64,000 nucleotides of DNA from Sinisalibacter aestuarii (GTDB lineage Bacteria; Pseudomonadota; Alphaproteobacteria; Rhodobacterales; Rhodobacteraceae), in the NCBI RefSeq assembly GCF_027923545.1, contig NZ_BROH01000008.1, positions 62,001-126,000 on the forward strand. Reading direction: 5' to 3'. The number at the start of each line of letters is the position of its first letter. Within the stretch, counting starts at the first letter, position 1. A model generated the notes under the pieces. That model did no database searches and had not been told where the DNA came from. It saw only the letters and a list, made by a program, of their open reading frames with translations. Positions 1 to 8,860 of the stretch are shown in pieces. Position numbers and translations under genes: made by a program.

Positions 1-795
1 GGACAGGTCGTGAAGCTGCACCAGAAGCCGTGCCCATTCCAGCGCATGGCCCGGGGTGATCCCGGCAGGGCGAAACATCGGATCGCCCTCATAGGCGAGG
101 TCCACCTGCCAGGTGCTGTCGAAATGTTCGGCCACCCGCCAGCCCTGCGCCCGGGCGGTGCGGTTGACGATGAGATCGGCAATGCTGAGCGCCTTGTCGA
201 GATAGCTCCGCGCGCCGGTGGCCTCGAAGGCGGCCATCAGCGCCTCGGTCATGTGCATGTTGGAATTCTGCCCGCGATAGGGGCCGGTCCCGGACCAGTC
301 GGCACGGAATTCCTCGCGCATCGCGCCGTGCTCCGCATCCCAGAACCGCGCCTCGATCACCTCGCTCACATCGTCGAGCAATGTCTGTGCCTGCGGGTGG
401 CCGACCCTGAGCGCCGAGGCGGCGGCGAGCAGCACGAAGGCATGGCCATAGGCGAGCTTGTCGTCCCGCGCCGGGCCATCCGCCGTGACGCCCCAGACAT
501 AGCCGCCGCGCCGCGCATCGCGGTGATGCGACCAGAGAAAGCGCATCCCCTGGTCGATCCCGTCAGCCAGTCCGGGAATGCCGAGCTGCGTGGCGAGCGA
601 GAGCACATGCACCATCCGCGTGCTGTCGTGGATCTGAAAAACCTCGTCGGCGCCGTGCAGCGGCTGACCGTCCTGCCCGAGCATCCGAAAGCCTGCCGGC
701 CCGCCAAGGCTGGCGCGATGAAAGCCGACCAGCCGCTCCGCCTGCCCGATCAGCCAGCGGCGGTGCAGCGGGCGGGCGGGCAGCGGCTGGGGCAT
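1..795 (-). CDS. AGE family epimerase/isomerase, C-terminus cut by window edge
   Basis: The reading frame is open from an ATG at 795 to the window edge, giving about 265 N-terminal residues with no stop. It resembles N-acylglucosamine 2-epimerase/mannose isomerase-type (alpha/alpha)6-barrel enzymes, which interconvert sugars in the cytoplasm. Supporting stretches are RWLIGQAERLVGFHRASL near the N-terminus, YGHAFVLLAAASAL in the middle, and ITPGHALEWARLLVQLHDL, the PGHxxEWAxLL pattern typical of the family. The start lies one base after the stop of the upstream glyoxalase gene, so the two are probably co-transcribed. The exact sugar substrate cannot be told. Confidence 0.8.
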   Translation of the reverse strand, partial: MPQPLPARPLHRRWLIGQAERLVGFHRASLGGPAGFRMLGQDGQPLHGADEVFQIHDSTRMVHVLSLATQLGIPGLADGIDQGMRFLWSHHRDARRGGYVWGVTADGPARDDKLAYGHAFVLLAAASALRVGHPQAQTLLDDVSEVIEARFWDAEHGAMREEFRADWSGTGPYRGQNSNMHMTEALMAAFEATGARSYLDKALSIADLIVNRTARAQGWRVAEHFDSTWQVDLAYEGDPMFRPAGITPGHALEWARLLVQLHDLS

Positions 796-796
796 C

Positions 797-1240
797 CTAC
801 CAGGTGCCCACGTTCGGCATCGAAGCCCAGGGCTCCTGCACCGGCAGCGGCTCGCCTTCCTGCAGCAATTCGACCGAAATGTTGTCGGGGCTCTTGAAGA
901 AGGCCATGAAGCCGTCGCGCGGCGGGCGGTTGATGGTGATGCCCGCATCCATCAGCTTCTGGCAGAAGGCATAGATATCGTCGACGCGGTAGGCGAGATG
1001 GCCCCAGCTTCGGCCGGTCTGGTACACCTCGTCGCTGCCCCAGTTATAGGTCAGTTCAAGCTCCGGCGCGCGGGTCTCGTGGGCGCTGGCTTCGTCCTTC
1101 GGCGCGGCGAGGAAGACGAGGGTGAAGTTCCCCTCCCGGCTCTCGGTCCGGCGCAGTTCCACCATTCCGACCTTGTTCACCCAGAAATCGAGGCTTTCGT
1201 CGAGATCGGTGACACGGATCATCGTATGCACATAGCGCAT
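797..1240 (-). CDS. gloA: Lactoylglutathione lyase (glyoxalase I), VOC family
   Basis: A 147-residue vicinal-oxygen-chelate fold protein. Glyoxalase I isomerises the methylglyoxal-glutathione hemithioacetal to S-lactoylglutathione in the cytosol. The N-terminal MRYVHTMIRVTDLDESLDFW contains the first metal-ligand His and the classic xHTMIRVxDLDxSLxFY pattern. ELELTYNWGSDEVYQTGRSWGHLAYRVDD carries the central Glu and second His, and VELLQ near the C-terminus carries the last Glu. Length matches the family. An SD-like AAAGGA sits 8 bases before the ATG. It precedes the AGE-family gene by one base, which suggests a small sugar/aldehyde-handling operon. Confidence 0.93.
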   Translation of the reverse strand: MRYVHTMIRVTDLDESLDFWVNKVGMVELRRTESREGNFTLVFLAAPKDEASAHETRAPELELTYNWGSDEVYQTGRSWGHLAYRVDDIYAFCQKLMDAGITINRPPRDGFMAFFKSPDNISVELLQEGEPLPVQEPWASMPNVGTW

Positions 1241-1294
1241 GGGCAGGGTCCTTTCTTTCTGTCCGGCGGCCCGCAGCGGCGGGTGCCGGCGCTC

Positions 1295-2389
1295 TTACAG
1301 GCGGGTGCGCGCGAGCAGGGCCGACGAGACGAGTCCGATGGTCTGGGTCACGCCGATCATCGGGCTTTCGGTTACCAGCACAAGATCGCCCGGATGCACC
1401 TCGAAGGTGCGCGCGGCGAACAGGCCGTCGGCGCTGGTGAGATCGACGGTGAAAACCACCTGTTCCATCTGCGGCCCCTTGATCCCGTCGGCGCGCAGGG
1501 CGCTTGCCGGATAGTCGCGCAGGATCAGGATGCCTTTCGGGTCGGCGCGGTTTTCAAACAGCCCGCCCGCCATCGACAGCGCTTCCATCGCGGTGACGTG
1601 CTCGCGGTCGAAATAGACAAGCTGGTCGCCCGTCGCGCCGGCGGCGACGAAATAGCGCTGGTCTTCCTCGACGATCACCTTGTCGCCGCCGCGCATCACG
1701 ATGTTGCGCCGGGCGTCCGACAGCAGGTCTTCGGCGCGGATTTCGTAGGTCTGGCCGTTGCGGATCAGCCGCACCAGCGGGTTGCGGACGCGCTCGGCGA
1801 TGCCGCCGCCACGCGAGATCAGGCTGAGGATGGTGAAGTTGCGCGAGGGCAGTTCCACCGGACCGGGCCGGGCCACGCCGCGCACGAGATCGACGGTGTT
1901 GTTCTCGCCCGGCACCACGGAGAGCTGCACCTGCGCCGAAGGTGCGATCCGCTCGACTTCCTTCTGCACCTCGATGCGCGCCGCGTCGGGGCTGAGGCCG
2001 TTGATCACCACATCGCCGACATAGGGCACGAAGATTGCCCCCGCCGGCGACACCTCGATTCCGTTCATCTGGGTCGATTTTGAATTCGGATCGGTCAGCA
2101 AGGAGTTGGTCTGGTTGTCCCAGATCACCAGATTGACCCGGTCGCCGGGGCGAATGGTTGTCGACGAGGCGCCGCCGCCGGCTTCGAGCCAGCGGTAATG
2201 CCCGCGCCAGCCGGTCGTCGGCCAGCCGCCTACGCGGTCGAGATTGGCCCGGGTCACTTCAACGACGGAAAATTCGGGATCGCTCGCATCGGCCTCGGCC
2301 AGCACCTCGGCCTGAATCGGCGCACCTGCCGGAAACCCGCAGGATGCGAGTGTAAAAAAAACACCTAATACCAGCAGAATGTTGCGCAA
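1295..2389 (-). CDS. Polysaccharide export lipoprotein (OPX/Wza-like)
   Basis: A 364-residue protein with a lipoprotein signal peptide ending in the lipobox LASC (Cys17), so it is probably an outer-membrane lipoprotein. A Poly_export-type segment follows (about 75-165, with IRPGDRVNLVIWDN), then SLBB-like segments (VRGVARPGPVELPSRNFTIL, ALSMAGGLFENRADPKG). OPX proteins form the outer-membrane export channel for capsule or exopolysaccharide. No Wzc-like kinase or flippase is next to it. The adjacent divergent gene is a sugar transferase, which supports a role in surface polysaccharide. The 174-base gap between them should hold both promoters. Confidence 0.85.
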   Translation of the reverse strand: MRNILLVLGVFFTLASCGFPAGAPIQAEVLAEADASDPEFSVVEVTRANLDRVGGWPTTGWRGHYRWLEAGGGASSTTIRPGDRVNLVIWDNQTNSLLTDPNSKSTQMNGIEVSPAGAIFVPYVGDVVINGLSPDAARIEVQKEVERIAPSAQVQLSVVPGENNTVDLVRGVARPGPVELPSRNFTILSLISRGGGIAERVRNPLVRLIRNGQTYEIRAEDLLSDARRNIVMRGGDKVIVEEDQRYFVAAGATGDQLVYFDREHVTAMEALSMAGGLFENRADPKGILILRDYPASALRADGIKGPQMEQVVFTVDLTSADGLFAARTFEVHPGDLVLVTESPMIGVTQTIGLVSSALLARTRL

Positions 2390-2563
2390 AACTCTGAGAT
2401 CCCCCCAAGATCGGGCTGGCCTATCTCTGGCCTATTTACACACCGGCTGCAATCGGTGATACGTCGCACGGATTAAGAAACCGGAGTTTTTGCCGAGTGC
2501 GACCGGAATGCAATATCCACTTCGCACGGTGGGTTTTCGGCACCTCCGGAGAGGTAACGACGG

Positions 2564-3196
2564 ATGACGTTCAGCAAGCGTGCGTTTGACCTGACGCTCG
2601 CACTTACCTTGGGGATTCTGCTTTTGCCGGTGATTGGGGGGATCGCCGCCGTTATTCTTGTGCGCGATGGCCGGCCGGTTTTCTTCGGCCATAAACGGGC
2701 CAGGGCGCCGGGGCAGAATTTCACCCTGTGGAAGTTCCGCACCATGATCAACATGCGCCGCAAATCCGATCATGGCGTGTCGGGCGGCCACAAGCGGCGG
2801 CGGATCACGCCGACCGGACGGTTCCTGCGCAAGACCCGGCTCGACGAGTTGCCGCAATTGTGGAACGTGATCCGGGGCGATATCTCCTTCGTCGGCCCGC
2901 GCCCGCCCGATCCGCGCTATGTGAAGATGTTCCCCGAGCTCTACGGCGAGGTGCTCAAAAGCCGCCCCGGCATCACCGGCCTGGCCACGCTGATCTATCA
3001 CAAGACCGAGGAGCGGCTGCTCGCCCAATGCCGCACGCCGCAGCAGACCGAAGAGGTCTACACCCGCCGCTGCGTGCCGCGCAAAGCCAGGCTCGACCTG
3101 ATCTACGCCGAGAACCGGACGCTGTGCTACGATATCTTCCTGATGCTGCACACGGTGTTTCGCAAACTGCCGCTGCATCTGAAAGCCTGGCGCTGA
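2564..3196 (+). CDS. Bacterial sugar transferase (undecaprenyl-phosphate phosphoglycosyltransferase)
   Basis: A 210-residue monotopic phosphoglycosyltransferase of the small PglC/WcaJ-catalytic-domain type. It has one N-terminal membrane segment (about 8-32) and then the conserved motifs FTLWKFRTM, KTRLDELPQLWNVIRGDISFVGPRP (about residues 84-108) and RPGITGLATL. These enzymes transfer a sugar phosphate from a UDP-sugar to undecaprenyl phosphate to start surface glycan synthesis at the cytoplasmic membrane. It is divergent from the OPX lipoprotein gene. Sugar specificity cannot be read from sequence. The ATG has an upstream GGAGAGG. Confidence 0.9.
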   Translation: MTFSKRAFDLTLALTLGILLLPVIGGIAAVILVRDGRPVFFGHKRARAPGQNFTLWKFRTMINMRRKSDHGVSGGHKRRRITPTGRFLRKTRLDELPQLWNVIRGDISFVGPRPPDPRYVKMFPELYGEVLKSRPGITGLATLIYHKTEERLLAQCRTPQQTEEVYTRRCVPRKARLDLIYAENRTLCYDIFLMLHTVFRKLPLHLKAWR

Positions 3197-3291
3197 TCGC
3201 CGCGCCGGGTGCGCGCGCTGCCGCCTGTCTGCCTGCGCTGCCTTGATCTTCCGCGCGCGAGGGCCACATCCTGTGGCAAACGGAGGTGCCC

Positions 3292-4695
3292 ATGACCCGG
3301 ATCGTTCCCGCCATCGCCATCCTTCTGGCCATGTTTCCCGCCAGCCTGAGCGCCGAGACGCGCGTGCCGGCGACCAATGCCGAGGTGCAGCTCAGCTTTG
3401 CGCCCGTGGTCGAGCGCGCCGCGCCGGCGGTGGTCAATATCTACGCCACGCAGGTGGTGGCCGAGCGGGTGAGCCCGTTTTTCGACGATCCGTTCTTCTC
3501 GCAGTTCTTCCGCGATTTCGGCACCGTGCGCCCGCGTGAGAAAAACTCGCTCGGCTCCGGCGTGATCGTGGGCGACGGGCTGGTGGTTTCCAATTTTCAC
3601 GTTGTCGAGAACGCCACCGAAATCCGTGTCGTGCTCGCCGACCGGCGGGAATTCGACGGCGCGCTGGTGCTGGCCGACGAGCGTGCCGACCTTGCGGTGA
3701 TCCGCCTCGAAGGCGGCGAAGACCTGCCGGCGCTCGATTTTGCCGACAGCGATGCGCTGGCGGTGGGCGATCTGGTGCTCGCCATCGGCAACCCGTTCGG
3801 CGTGGGGCAGACGGTGTCGTCGGGCATCGTCTCGGGCCTTGCGCGGTCGGGCCGGGGCGGCGGGGCGTTCAATGCGGCGAGCTACTTCATCCAGACCGAT
3901 GCGCCGATCAATCCGGGCAATTCCGGCGGTGCGCTGGTCGACATGTCGGGGCGGCTGGTCGGGATCAACACCCAGATCGTCACCCGGTCGGGCGGCTCCA
4001 ACGGCATCGGCTTCGCGATCCCGGCCAATCTGGTGGCCCGCGTCGTGGCGCAGGCGGCGGCGGGCGAGGCAAGCTTTATCCGGCCCTGGGCCGGGCTCGA
4101 AGTCCAGCCGATTGATGCCGATATGGCCAATGCGCTGGGCCTTGACCGGCCGCAGGGCGTGCTGGTGCGCGCGCTCGCCGATGGCAGCCCCTTCGCCGAG
4201 GCGGGCGTGGCCCCCGGCGATGTGATCCTCGCGATGGACGGCCAGCCGGTCAACGCGCCCGCCGAACTGGTTTTCCGCTTGTCGTTGCAGGAGATGGGCA
4301 GCATGGTGCCGGTGACCCTGCGCACCGGCACGGAAGAGCATATCGTGGCCGTGGAGATGCGCGCCGCCACCAGCGCGGGCGACGGGCTGGGGCAGGGGGC
4401 GGTGAGCTTCACCGCTGCCGGCCCGTTTCAGGGCCTTGTCCTGCAGGACCTCACCCCCGATCTCTCGGCCCGGCTCGGCCTGCGCTCATCGACCGGCGGC
4501 GGCGTGGTGGTGATGGGGATCGACAATCCCCGCAGCGCCCGCAATTTCCAGCCCGGTGACATCATCACCGAGGTCAACGGCGTCGAGATTCACGGGCTGG
4601 CGGAACTCACCGAACTGGCCAGCGAAGACCGGCGAACGTGGAAGCTGGTGATCGAGCGGCGGGGCGGGCGCGTCTACCTCACCTGGCGGGGCTGA
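3292..4695 (+). CDS. Periplasmic DegP/HtrA-like serine protease with two PDZ domains
   Basis: The start at ATG 3292 is chosen because GGAGG lies 5 bases upstream; a GTG two codons earlier is less likely. The protein is 467 residues with a signal peptide ending around ASLSA. The trypsin-like domain has the triad His103 (SNFHVV), Asp133 (ADLAVI) and Ser211 (NPGNSGGA). Two PDZ domains follow (about 255-345 and 370-460). HtrA proteases degrade or refold damaged envelope proteins. It follows the sugar transferase by 95 bases and may belong to the same unit. The paralog (DegP, DegQ or MucD type) cannot be decided. Confidence 0.93.
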   Translation: MTRIVPAIAILLAMFPASLSAETRVPATNAEVQLSFAPVVERAAPAVVNIYATQVVAERVSPFFDDPFFSQFFRDFGTVRPREKNSLGSGVIVGDGLVVSNFHVVENATEIRVVLADRREFDGALVLADERADLAVIRLEGGEDLPALDFADSDALAVGDLVLAIGNPFGVGQTVSSGIVSGLARSGRGGGAFNAASYFIQTDAPINPGNSGGALVDMSGRLVGINTQIVTRSGGSNGIGFAIPANLVARVVAQAAAGEASFIRPWAGLEVQPIDADMANALGLDRPQGVLVRALADGSPFAEAGVAPGDVILAMDGQPVNAPAELVFRLSLQEMGSMVPVTLRTGTEEHIVAVEMRAATSAGDGLGQGAVSFTAAGPFQGLVLQDLTPDLSARLGLRSSTGGGVVVMGIDNPRSARNFQPGDIITEVNGVEIHGLAELTELASEDRRTWKLVIERRGGRVYLTWRG

Positions 4696-4755
4696 CGAAT
4701 TGGATTGACCGCGATGCGATCGGCCCTTACCCATTGAAATAAATGGGGGAATGTC

Positions 4756-5364
4756 ATGAAACACGGTCCTGAAGACGCCATCATCGTGATCGACGTGCAG
4801 AACGATTTCTGCCCCGGCGGCGCGCTTGCGGTGGAGGGGGGCGATGAGGTCGTGCCCGAGATCAACCGCATCCTGCGCGATTTTCCGGTGCGCGTCTTTA
4901 CCCAGGACTGGCACCCGATCGGCCACGGCTCCTTCGCCTCGTCACACGACGGGGCGCAGGCGTTCGACACGATCCGGATGCCCTATGGTCCGCAGGTGCT
5001 CTGGCCCGACCATTGCGTTCAGGGCAGCGATGGCGCCGAGTTTCACGAAGACCTGCACGTGGAAACCGCCGAGATGATCCTGCGCAAAGGGTTCCGTCAC
5101 GAGATCGACAGCTATTCGGCCTTTTTCGAGAACGACAAGATCACGTCCACCGGGCTTGAAGGCTACCTGCGCGGGCGCGGGGTGACATGCGTGACGCTGG
5201 TCGGGCTGGCCACGGATTATTGCGTCGCCTGGTCGGCGCTCGATGCGGTGCGGCTGGGTTTCGAGGCGCGGGTGAAGCTTTCGGCCTGCCGGGCCATCGA
5301 CCTGAACGGCTCGCTCGATGCGGCGCTGCGCGAGATGGAGGCCGCCGGCGTCACGCTCTACTGA
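4756..5364 (+). CDS. pncA: Bifunctional nicotinamidase/pyrazinamidase
   Basis: A 202-residue isochorismatase-fold amidase that converts nicotinamide to nicotinate in the NAD salvage pathway. The catalytic Asp is in VIDVQNDFCPGG. The metal-binding Asp/His residues are in FTQDWHPIGHGSF. The catalytic Lys is in ILRKGFRHEIDSYSAF and the nucleophile Cys in GLATDYCVAWSALDA. Length and motif order match PncA. pncB, the next enzyme in the pathway, is 1.6 kb downstream on the same strand, although two minus-strand genes lie between them. Confidence 0.96.
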   Translation: MKHGPEDAIIVIDVQNDFCPGGALAVEGGDEVVPEINRILRDFPVRVFTQDWHPIGHGSFASSHDGAQAFDTIRMPYGPQVLWPDHCVQGSDGAEFHEDLHVETAEMILRKGFRHEIDSYSAFFENDKITSTGLEGYLRGRGVTCVTLVGLATDYCVAWSALDAVRLGFEARVKLSACRAIDLNGSLDAALREMEAAGVTLY

Positions 5365-5371
5365 GTGGCGC

Positions 5372-5905
5372 TCAGATCGGCAGCATCGAGGCCGCGAAAT
5401 GCGGGAACACGAAGATCATGAAGAGCGATACGCCCAGGCGCAGTGCCGAGGCGGCGGAGATCTTGCCGATGGCCTTGCGCATCAGCCCGCCGAGGCCGGG
5501 GCCGGGCGCCGGTGCTTCCGCCTCCGGCTGCGCCGTCATGTCGATGGGCTGCGCCGCGATTTCGTATTCGATGAAGGCGGCGAAATCGAAGCCGTTGGTC
5601 TCGCGCCCGGTGAGATCGTGGGATGACAGGTTTTCCGCCAGCCGCTCCGTCACATCGTTGCGCGCGGGCAGGTCTTCGGCGGGAAAGCACCCTTCGGGCG
5701 CGCCGCTGTCATAGGTGTCGAGGCCAAATCCGCAGGCGGTGAAATAGTCCTGCACCGCCGGGTCGGCCCCGCGCAGCGCCGCCACCGTCTCGGGATTGCG
5801 AAACTGCGCCACGTAATTGGCGCGGCTGTCCGGCGCGGCCGCCGCATCGTCTTGGGCCTCTTGGGGAATCGCCCAATGAATATCGTAGTCATAAGTCAGA
5901 GCCAT
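5372..5905 (-). CDS. Uncharacterised protein with C-terminal membrane anchor
   Basis: A 177-residue protein I do not recognise. The N-terminal two thirds are acidic and soluble (MALTYDYDIHWAIPQEAQDD, then a stretch around CGFGLDTYDSGAPEGCF with two cysteines). A Pro/Ala/Glu linker at about 123-135 follows, and then one hydrophobic segment at the extreme C-terminus (ALRLGVSLFMIFVFPHFAAS). That layout suggests a tail-anchored inner-membrane protein facing the cytoplasm. It converges on pncA with a 7-base gap. The start is the ATG at 5905. No function is assigned. Confidence 0.7.
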   Translation of the reverse strand: MALTYDYDIHWAIPQEAQDDAAAAPDSRANYVAQFRNPETVAALRGADPAVQDYFTACGFGLDTYDSGAPEGCFPAEDLPARNDVTERLAENLSSHDLTGRETNGFDFAAFIEYEIAAQPIDMTAQPEAEAPAPGPGLGGLMRKAIGKISAASALRLGVSLFMIFVFPHFAASMLPI

Positions 5906-5998
5906 GGTCGTGCCTCGGCATTGTTAACTATGATGGTACAAATACGGACAAATGCGCTGACTGTCGGGCGGAAATGCGGAAATCCCAAGGCGGGGCGT

Positions 5999-6952
5999 TT
6001 ACGGCACGATCACCAGCTTGCCCGCCACCTGCCGTGCGCCCATCAGCGTGAGCGCCTCGCGCGCGCCGACCAGCGCCGTCACCTCGCCCACCACCGGGCG
6101 CAGCCGCCCGTCGGCCACCATCGCCAGCAATTCGGCCAGGGCGTCCGGCCCCTGGTGCACGGCGAGAATGCCCGCCCTGCGCCGGGTCGGGGCTGACCAC
6201 AGCGTGGCAAGGGCCGCCGCGATCACCACCGGCAGCGGGCCGCCGACCAGCATGTAGCGCCCGCCGGGTTTGAGCGTGCGGCGCACCCGGCGCATCGGGC
6301 GCGTGCCCCAGAGATCGAGGATCAGGTCGAAGGCATCGCGCTGAGCGGCGAAGTCCTGCTGCTCGAAATCCAGCACCCGGTCGGCCCCTGCCTCGCACAT
6401 CACCTCGGCCTTCGCGCCGGTATCCACCGCCCAGACCTCGGCCCCGCCCGCCCTGGCGATCTGGATTGCGAGCGGGCCGGACCCGCCGCCGCCGCCATTG
6501 ACCAGCACCCGCATCCCGGGCCGCACCCGGCCCTGAAAGGTGGTGAGCGCGATGGTGCCCGATTGCGGCAGGGCGGCGGCGAGGATCTCGCTCACGCCCT
6601 CCGGCACCGGCACCCAGAGCCGCGCCCTGGCGACGCAGAAATCGGCAAAGCCGCCGAAGGTTTCAAACGTGTCGGCCACCACCCGCTGGCCGGGGCGAAA
6701 GCCCGTCACCCCCGGCCCCAGCTTGTCGACCACGCCGACCACGTCGGAGCCGAACACATCGCGCCGGCGCCAGAACCACCGCGCGATCCGGGCATAGGCG
6801 GGGCGGCCGGTGACGAATTCCCAGTCCGAGGCGTTGGCGCCGCAGGCCAGCACCCTTACCCGCACCTCACCCGGCCCCGGTTCCGGCACCGGGCGGTTTT
6901 CCAATGTGAGGTTTTCGCCCGCGCCGTAGCCACGGCAAACGAGGGTCCGCAT
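5999..6952 (-). CDS. MDR-family NAD(P)-dependent alcohol dehydrogenase/quinone oxidoreductase-like
   Basis: A 317-residue medium-chain dehydrogenase/reductase. The start at 6952 is chosen because a GGGAGAG SD sits 5-11 bases upstream and [30 protein letters not shown] is the standard N-terminus; the frame itself is open much further upstream. The GroES-like domain is residues 1-120. The Rossmann nucleotide-binding motif is [17 protein letters not shown] at about 150. There is no obvious structural-zinc Cys cluster, so a zinc-free reductase is likely. Divergent from pncB with 66 bases between starts. Substrate unknown. Confidence 0.85.
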   Translation of the reverse strand: MRTLVCRGYGAGENLTLENRPVPEPGPGEVRVRVLACGANASDWEFVTGRPAYARIARWFWRRRDVFGSDVVGVVDKLGPGVTGFRPGQRVVADTFETFGGFADFCVARARLWVPVPEGVSEILAAALPQSGTIALTTFQGRVRPGMRVLVNGGGGGSGPLAIQIARAGGAEVWAVDTGAKAEVMCEAGADRVLDFEQQDFAAQRDAFDLILDLWGTRPMRRVRRTLKPGGRYMLVGGPLPVVIAAALATLWSAPTRRRAGILAVHQGPDALAELLAMVADGRLRPVVGEVTALVGAREALTLMGARQVAGKLVIVP

Positions 6953-7018
6953 CGCTGCTCTCCCTTGCAAACGCCCGGCGCTTTGTGGTCCAAAAGCCCA
7001 GACATCCCGGAGCATACC

Positions 7019-8311
7019 ATGGTCGACATCGCCAGCCGCGTCTACAATCACCACTGGAAGATCGACCCGATCGTGCGCTCGCTGATCGACACGGATTTCT
7101 ACAAGCTGCTGATGGCGCAGTCGGTGTTTCGCAACCGGCCCGACACGCAGGTGACCTTCTCGCTCATCAACCGCACCACCGCGATCCCGCTGGCCGAGCT
7201 GATCGACGAAGGCGAATTGCGCGAACAGCTCGACCATATCCGCACCCTCAGCCTCAGCCGGGGCGAAAGTACCTGGCTGCGGGGCAATACCTTCTACGGC
7301 AAGCGGCAGATGTTTCGCCCCGATTTCATGGAATGGTTCGAGGGGTTGCGCCTGCCGCCCTACCACCTCGAACGGGTGGGCGATCAGTATGAGCTGACCT
7401 TCGAGGGCAACTGGCCCGAGGTGATGATGTGGGAAATTCCCGCCCTCGCCGTGCTGATGGAGCTGCGCTCGCGGGCGGTGCTGAAGGAGATGGGCAAGTT
7501 CGAGCTTCAGGTGCTCTATGCGCGGGCGATGACGAAGCTGTGGGAAAAGGTCGAGACGCTGCGCGAGGTCGAGGCCGTGCGCATCGCCGATTTCGGCACG
7601 AGGCGGCGGCATTCCTTTCTGTGGCAGGATTGGTGCGTGCAGGCGATGGTGGAGGGGCTGGGCGAAAAATTCGTCGGCACCTCCAACTGCCTGATCGCCA
7701 AGAACCGCGATCTCGAAGCGATCGGCACCAATGCCCATGAGCTGCCGATGGTCTATGCCGCGCTGGCCGGGAGCGACGAGGAACTCGCCGAGGCGCCCTA
7801 CAAGGTGCTGGCCGACTGGCATGAGGAACACGAGGGCAACCTGCGCATCATCCTGCCCGATACCTACGGCACCAGGGGCTTTCTCGACAACGCGCCCGAC
7901 TGGCTGGCGGGCTGGACCGGCATCCGCATCGACTCGGGCGATCCGGCGGAAGGCGCCGAGATCGCCATCGACTGGTGGCGCGCGCGCGGCGAAGACCCGA
8001 CCCAGAAGATGGTGATCTTCTCCGACGGGCTCGATGTGGACAAGATCGTCGAACTGCAGGCGAAATTCGCCGGCCGCGTGCGCCCGAGCTTCGGCTGGGG
8101 CACGCTGCTGACGAACGATTTCCGTGGCCTCACCCCGGAGGATTCCCTCGCCCCCTTCTCACTGGTCTGCAAGGCGGTGGAAGCGGAAGGCCGGCCCACG
8201 GTGAAACTCTCCGACAACCCGAGAAAGGCGATGGGGCCGGAGGACGAGGTGGCGCGGTATAAGCGGGTGTTCGGCGTGGGCGAACAGGTCGCGCGGGAGG
8301 TTGTGGTTTAG
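7019..8311 (+). CDS. pncB: Nicotinate phosphoribosyltransferase
   Basis: A 430-residue cytosolic enzyme that forms nicotinate mononucleotide from nicotinate and PRPP, coupled to ATP hydrolysis. The start at ATG 7019 gives the usual N-terminus and has CCGGAG upstream. Key segments are [21 protein letters not shown], the GTSNCLIAK loop with [10 protein letters not shown] (the region of the phosphorylatable His), and [12 protein letters not shown] for PRPP/product binding. Length matches the proteobacterial family. Together with pncA this makes a complete nicotinamide-to-NaMN salvage route in 3.6 kb. Confidence 0.96.
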   Translation: MVDIASRVYNHHWKIDPIVRSLIDTDFYKLLMAQSVFRNRPDTQVTFSLINRTTAIPLAELIDEGELREQLDHIRTLSLSRGESTWLRGNTFYGKRQMFRPDFMEWFEGLRLPPYHLERVGDQYELTFEGNWPEVMMWEIPALAVLMELRSRAVLKEMGKFELQVLYARAMTKLWEKVETLREVEAVRIADFGTRRRHSFLWQDWCVQAMVEGLGEKFVGTSNCLIAKNRDLEAIGTNAHELPMVYAALAGSDEELAEAPYKVLADWHEEHEGNLRIILPDTYGTRGFLDNAPDWLAGWTGIRIDSGDPAEGAEIAIDWWRARGEDPTQKMVIFSDGLDVDKIVELQAKFAGRVRPSFGWGTLLTNDFRGLTPEDSLAPFSLVCKAVEAEGRPTVKLSDNPRKAMGPEDEVARYKRVFGVGEQVAREVVV

Positions 8312-8371
8312 GGGGATGTCAGCCGCCCGGTTCACGATCAGCCCAACCCGCCGATCAAAGCCCCAACCCCC

Positions 8372-8791
8372 TCACTCATCGCGCACCTTCCCCCGCATCG
8401 CCTTCACTTCCCCGCGCTGCTTCTTCGCGTCCAGCCGCCGCCGTTTGCTCCCAAGCGTCGGTTTCGTGGCGATCCGCCGTTTCGGGGCCACCAGCGCCTT
8501 GCGGATCATCTCGGCCAGCCGTTCGGCGGCGATCTCGCGGTTGCGGGCCTGGCTGCGGGTGTCTTCCACCCGGATCAGCAGCGCGCCTTCCGCCGTCCAT
8601 TTCCGCCCGGCGAGGCGTTTCAGCCGGGCCTTCACCGCAGGTGTCAGCGCGGGCGAGCGGGCGGCCTCGAAGCGCAGTTCCACCGCCGTCGACACTTTGT
8701 TGACATTCTGCCCGCCCGGCCCGGTGGAGCGGGTGAAGCTCTCGCTCAGCTCCCAGTCCTGGATCACGATATCGTCGGTCACGTGGATCAT
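8372..8791 (-). CDS. arfB: Alternative ribosome-rescue peptidyl-tRNA hydrolase ArfB (YaeJ)
   Basis: ArfB enters the empty A site of stalled ribosomes and hydrolyses peptidyl-tRNA. The release-factor-like domain has the catalytic GGQ at residues 26-28 (TGPGGQNVNKVS). The C-terminal tail is long and strongly basic (APKRRIATKPTLGSKRRR and beyond), which in this family sits in the mRNA channel. Start: ATG 8791 (139 aa) is preferred over the GTG at 8800 because AGGG lies 8 bases before the ATG, while the GTG has an AGG directly abutting it. A terminator-like hairpin lies only 33 bases upstream, see the leader entries. Confidence 0.93.
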   Translation of the reverse strand: MIHVTDDIVIQDWELSESFTRSTGPGGQNVNKVSTAVELRFEAARSPALTPAVKARLKRLAGRKWTAEGALLIRVEDTRSQARNREIAAERLAEMIRKALVAPKRRIATKPTLGSKRRRLDAKKQRGEVKAMRGKVRDE

Positions 8792-8823
8792 GGCGGGCAC
8801 CCTAAACGGCGGCTCTGCAATCG

Positions 8824-8850
8824 AAAAGGGCCACCGCTCGGGTGGCCCTT
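8824..8850 (-). terminator. Hairpin with T-run just upstream of arfB
   Basis: Read on the minus strand this is AAGGGCCACC, loop CGAGC, GGTGGCCCTT, followed by further Ts (TTTT in total, two of them in the stem) and CGATTG. It is a 10-bp perfect stem with the T-run on the minus side, so it should act on minus-strand transcripts. It ends 33 bases before the arfB ATG and could be a simple terminator for the upstream unit or a regulated attenuator. Confidence 0.7.
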
Positions 8851-8860
8851 CGAGAAGTCT

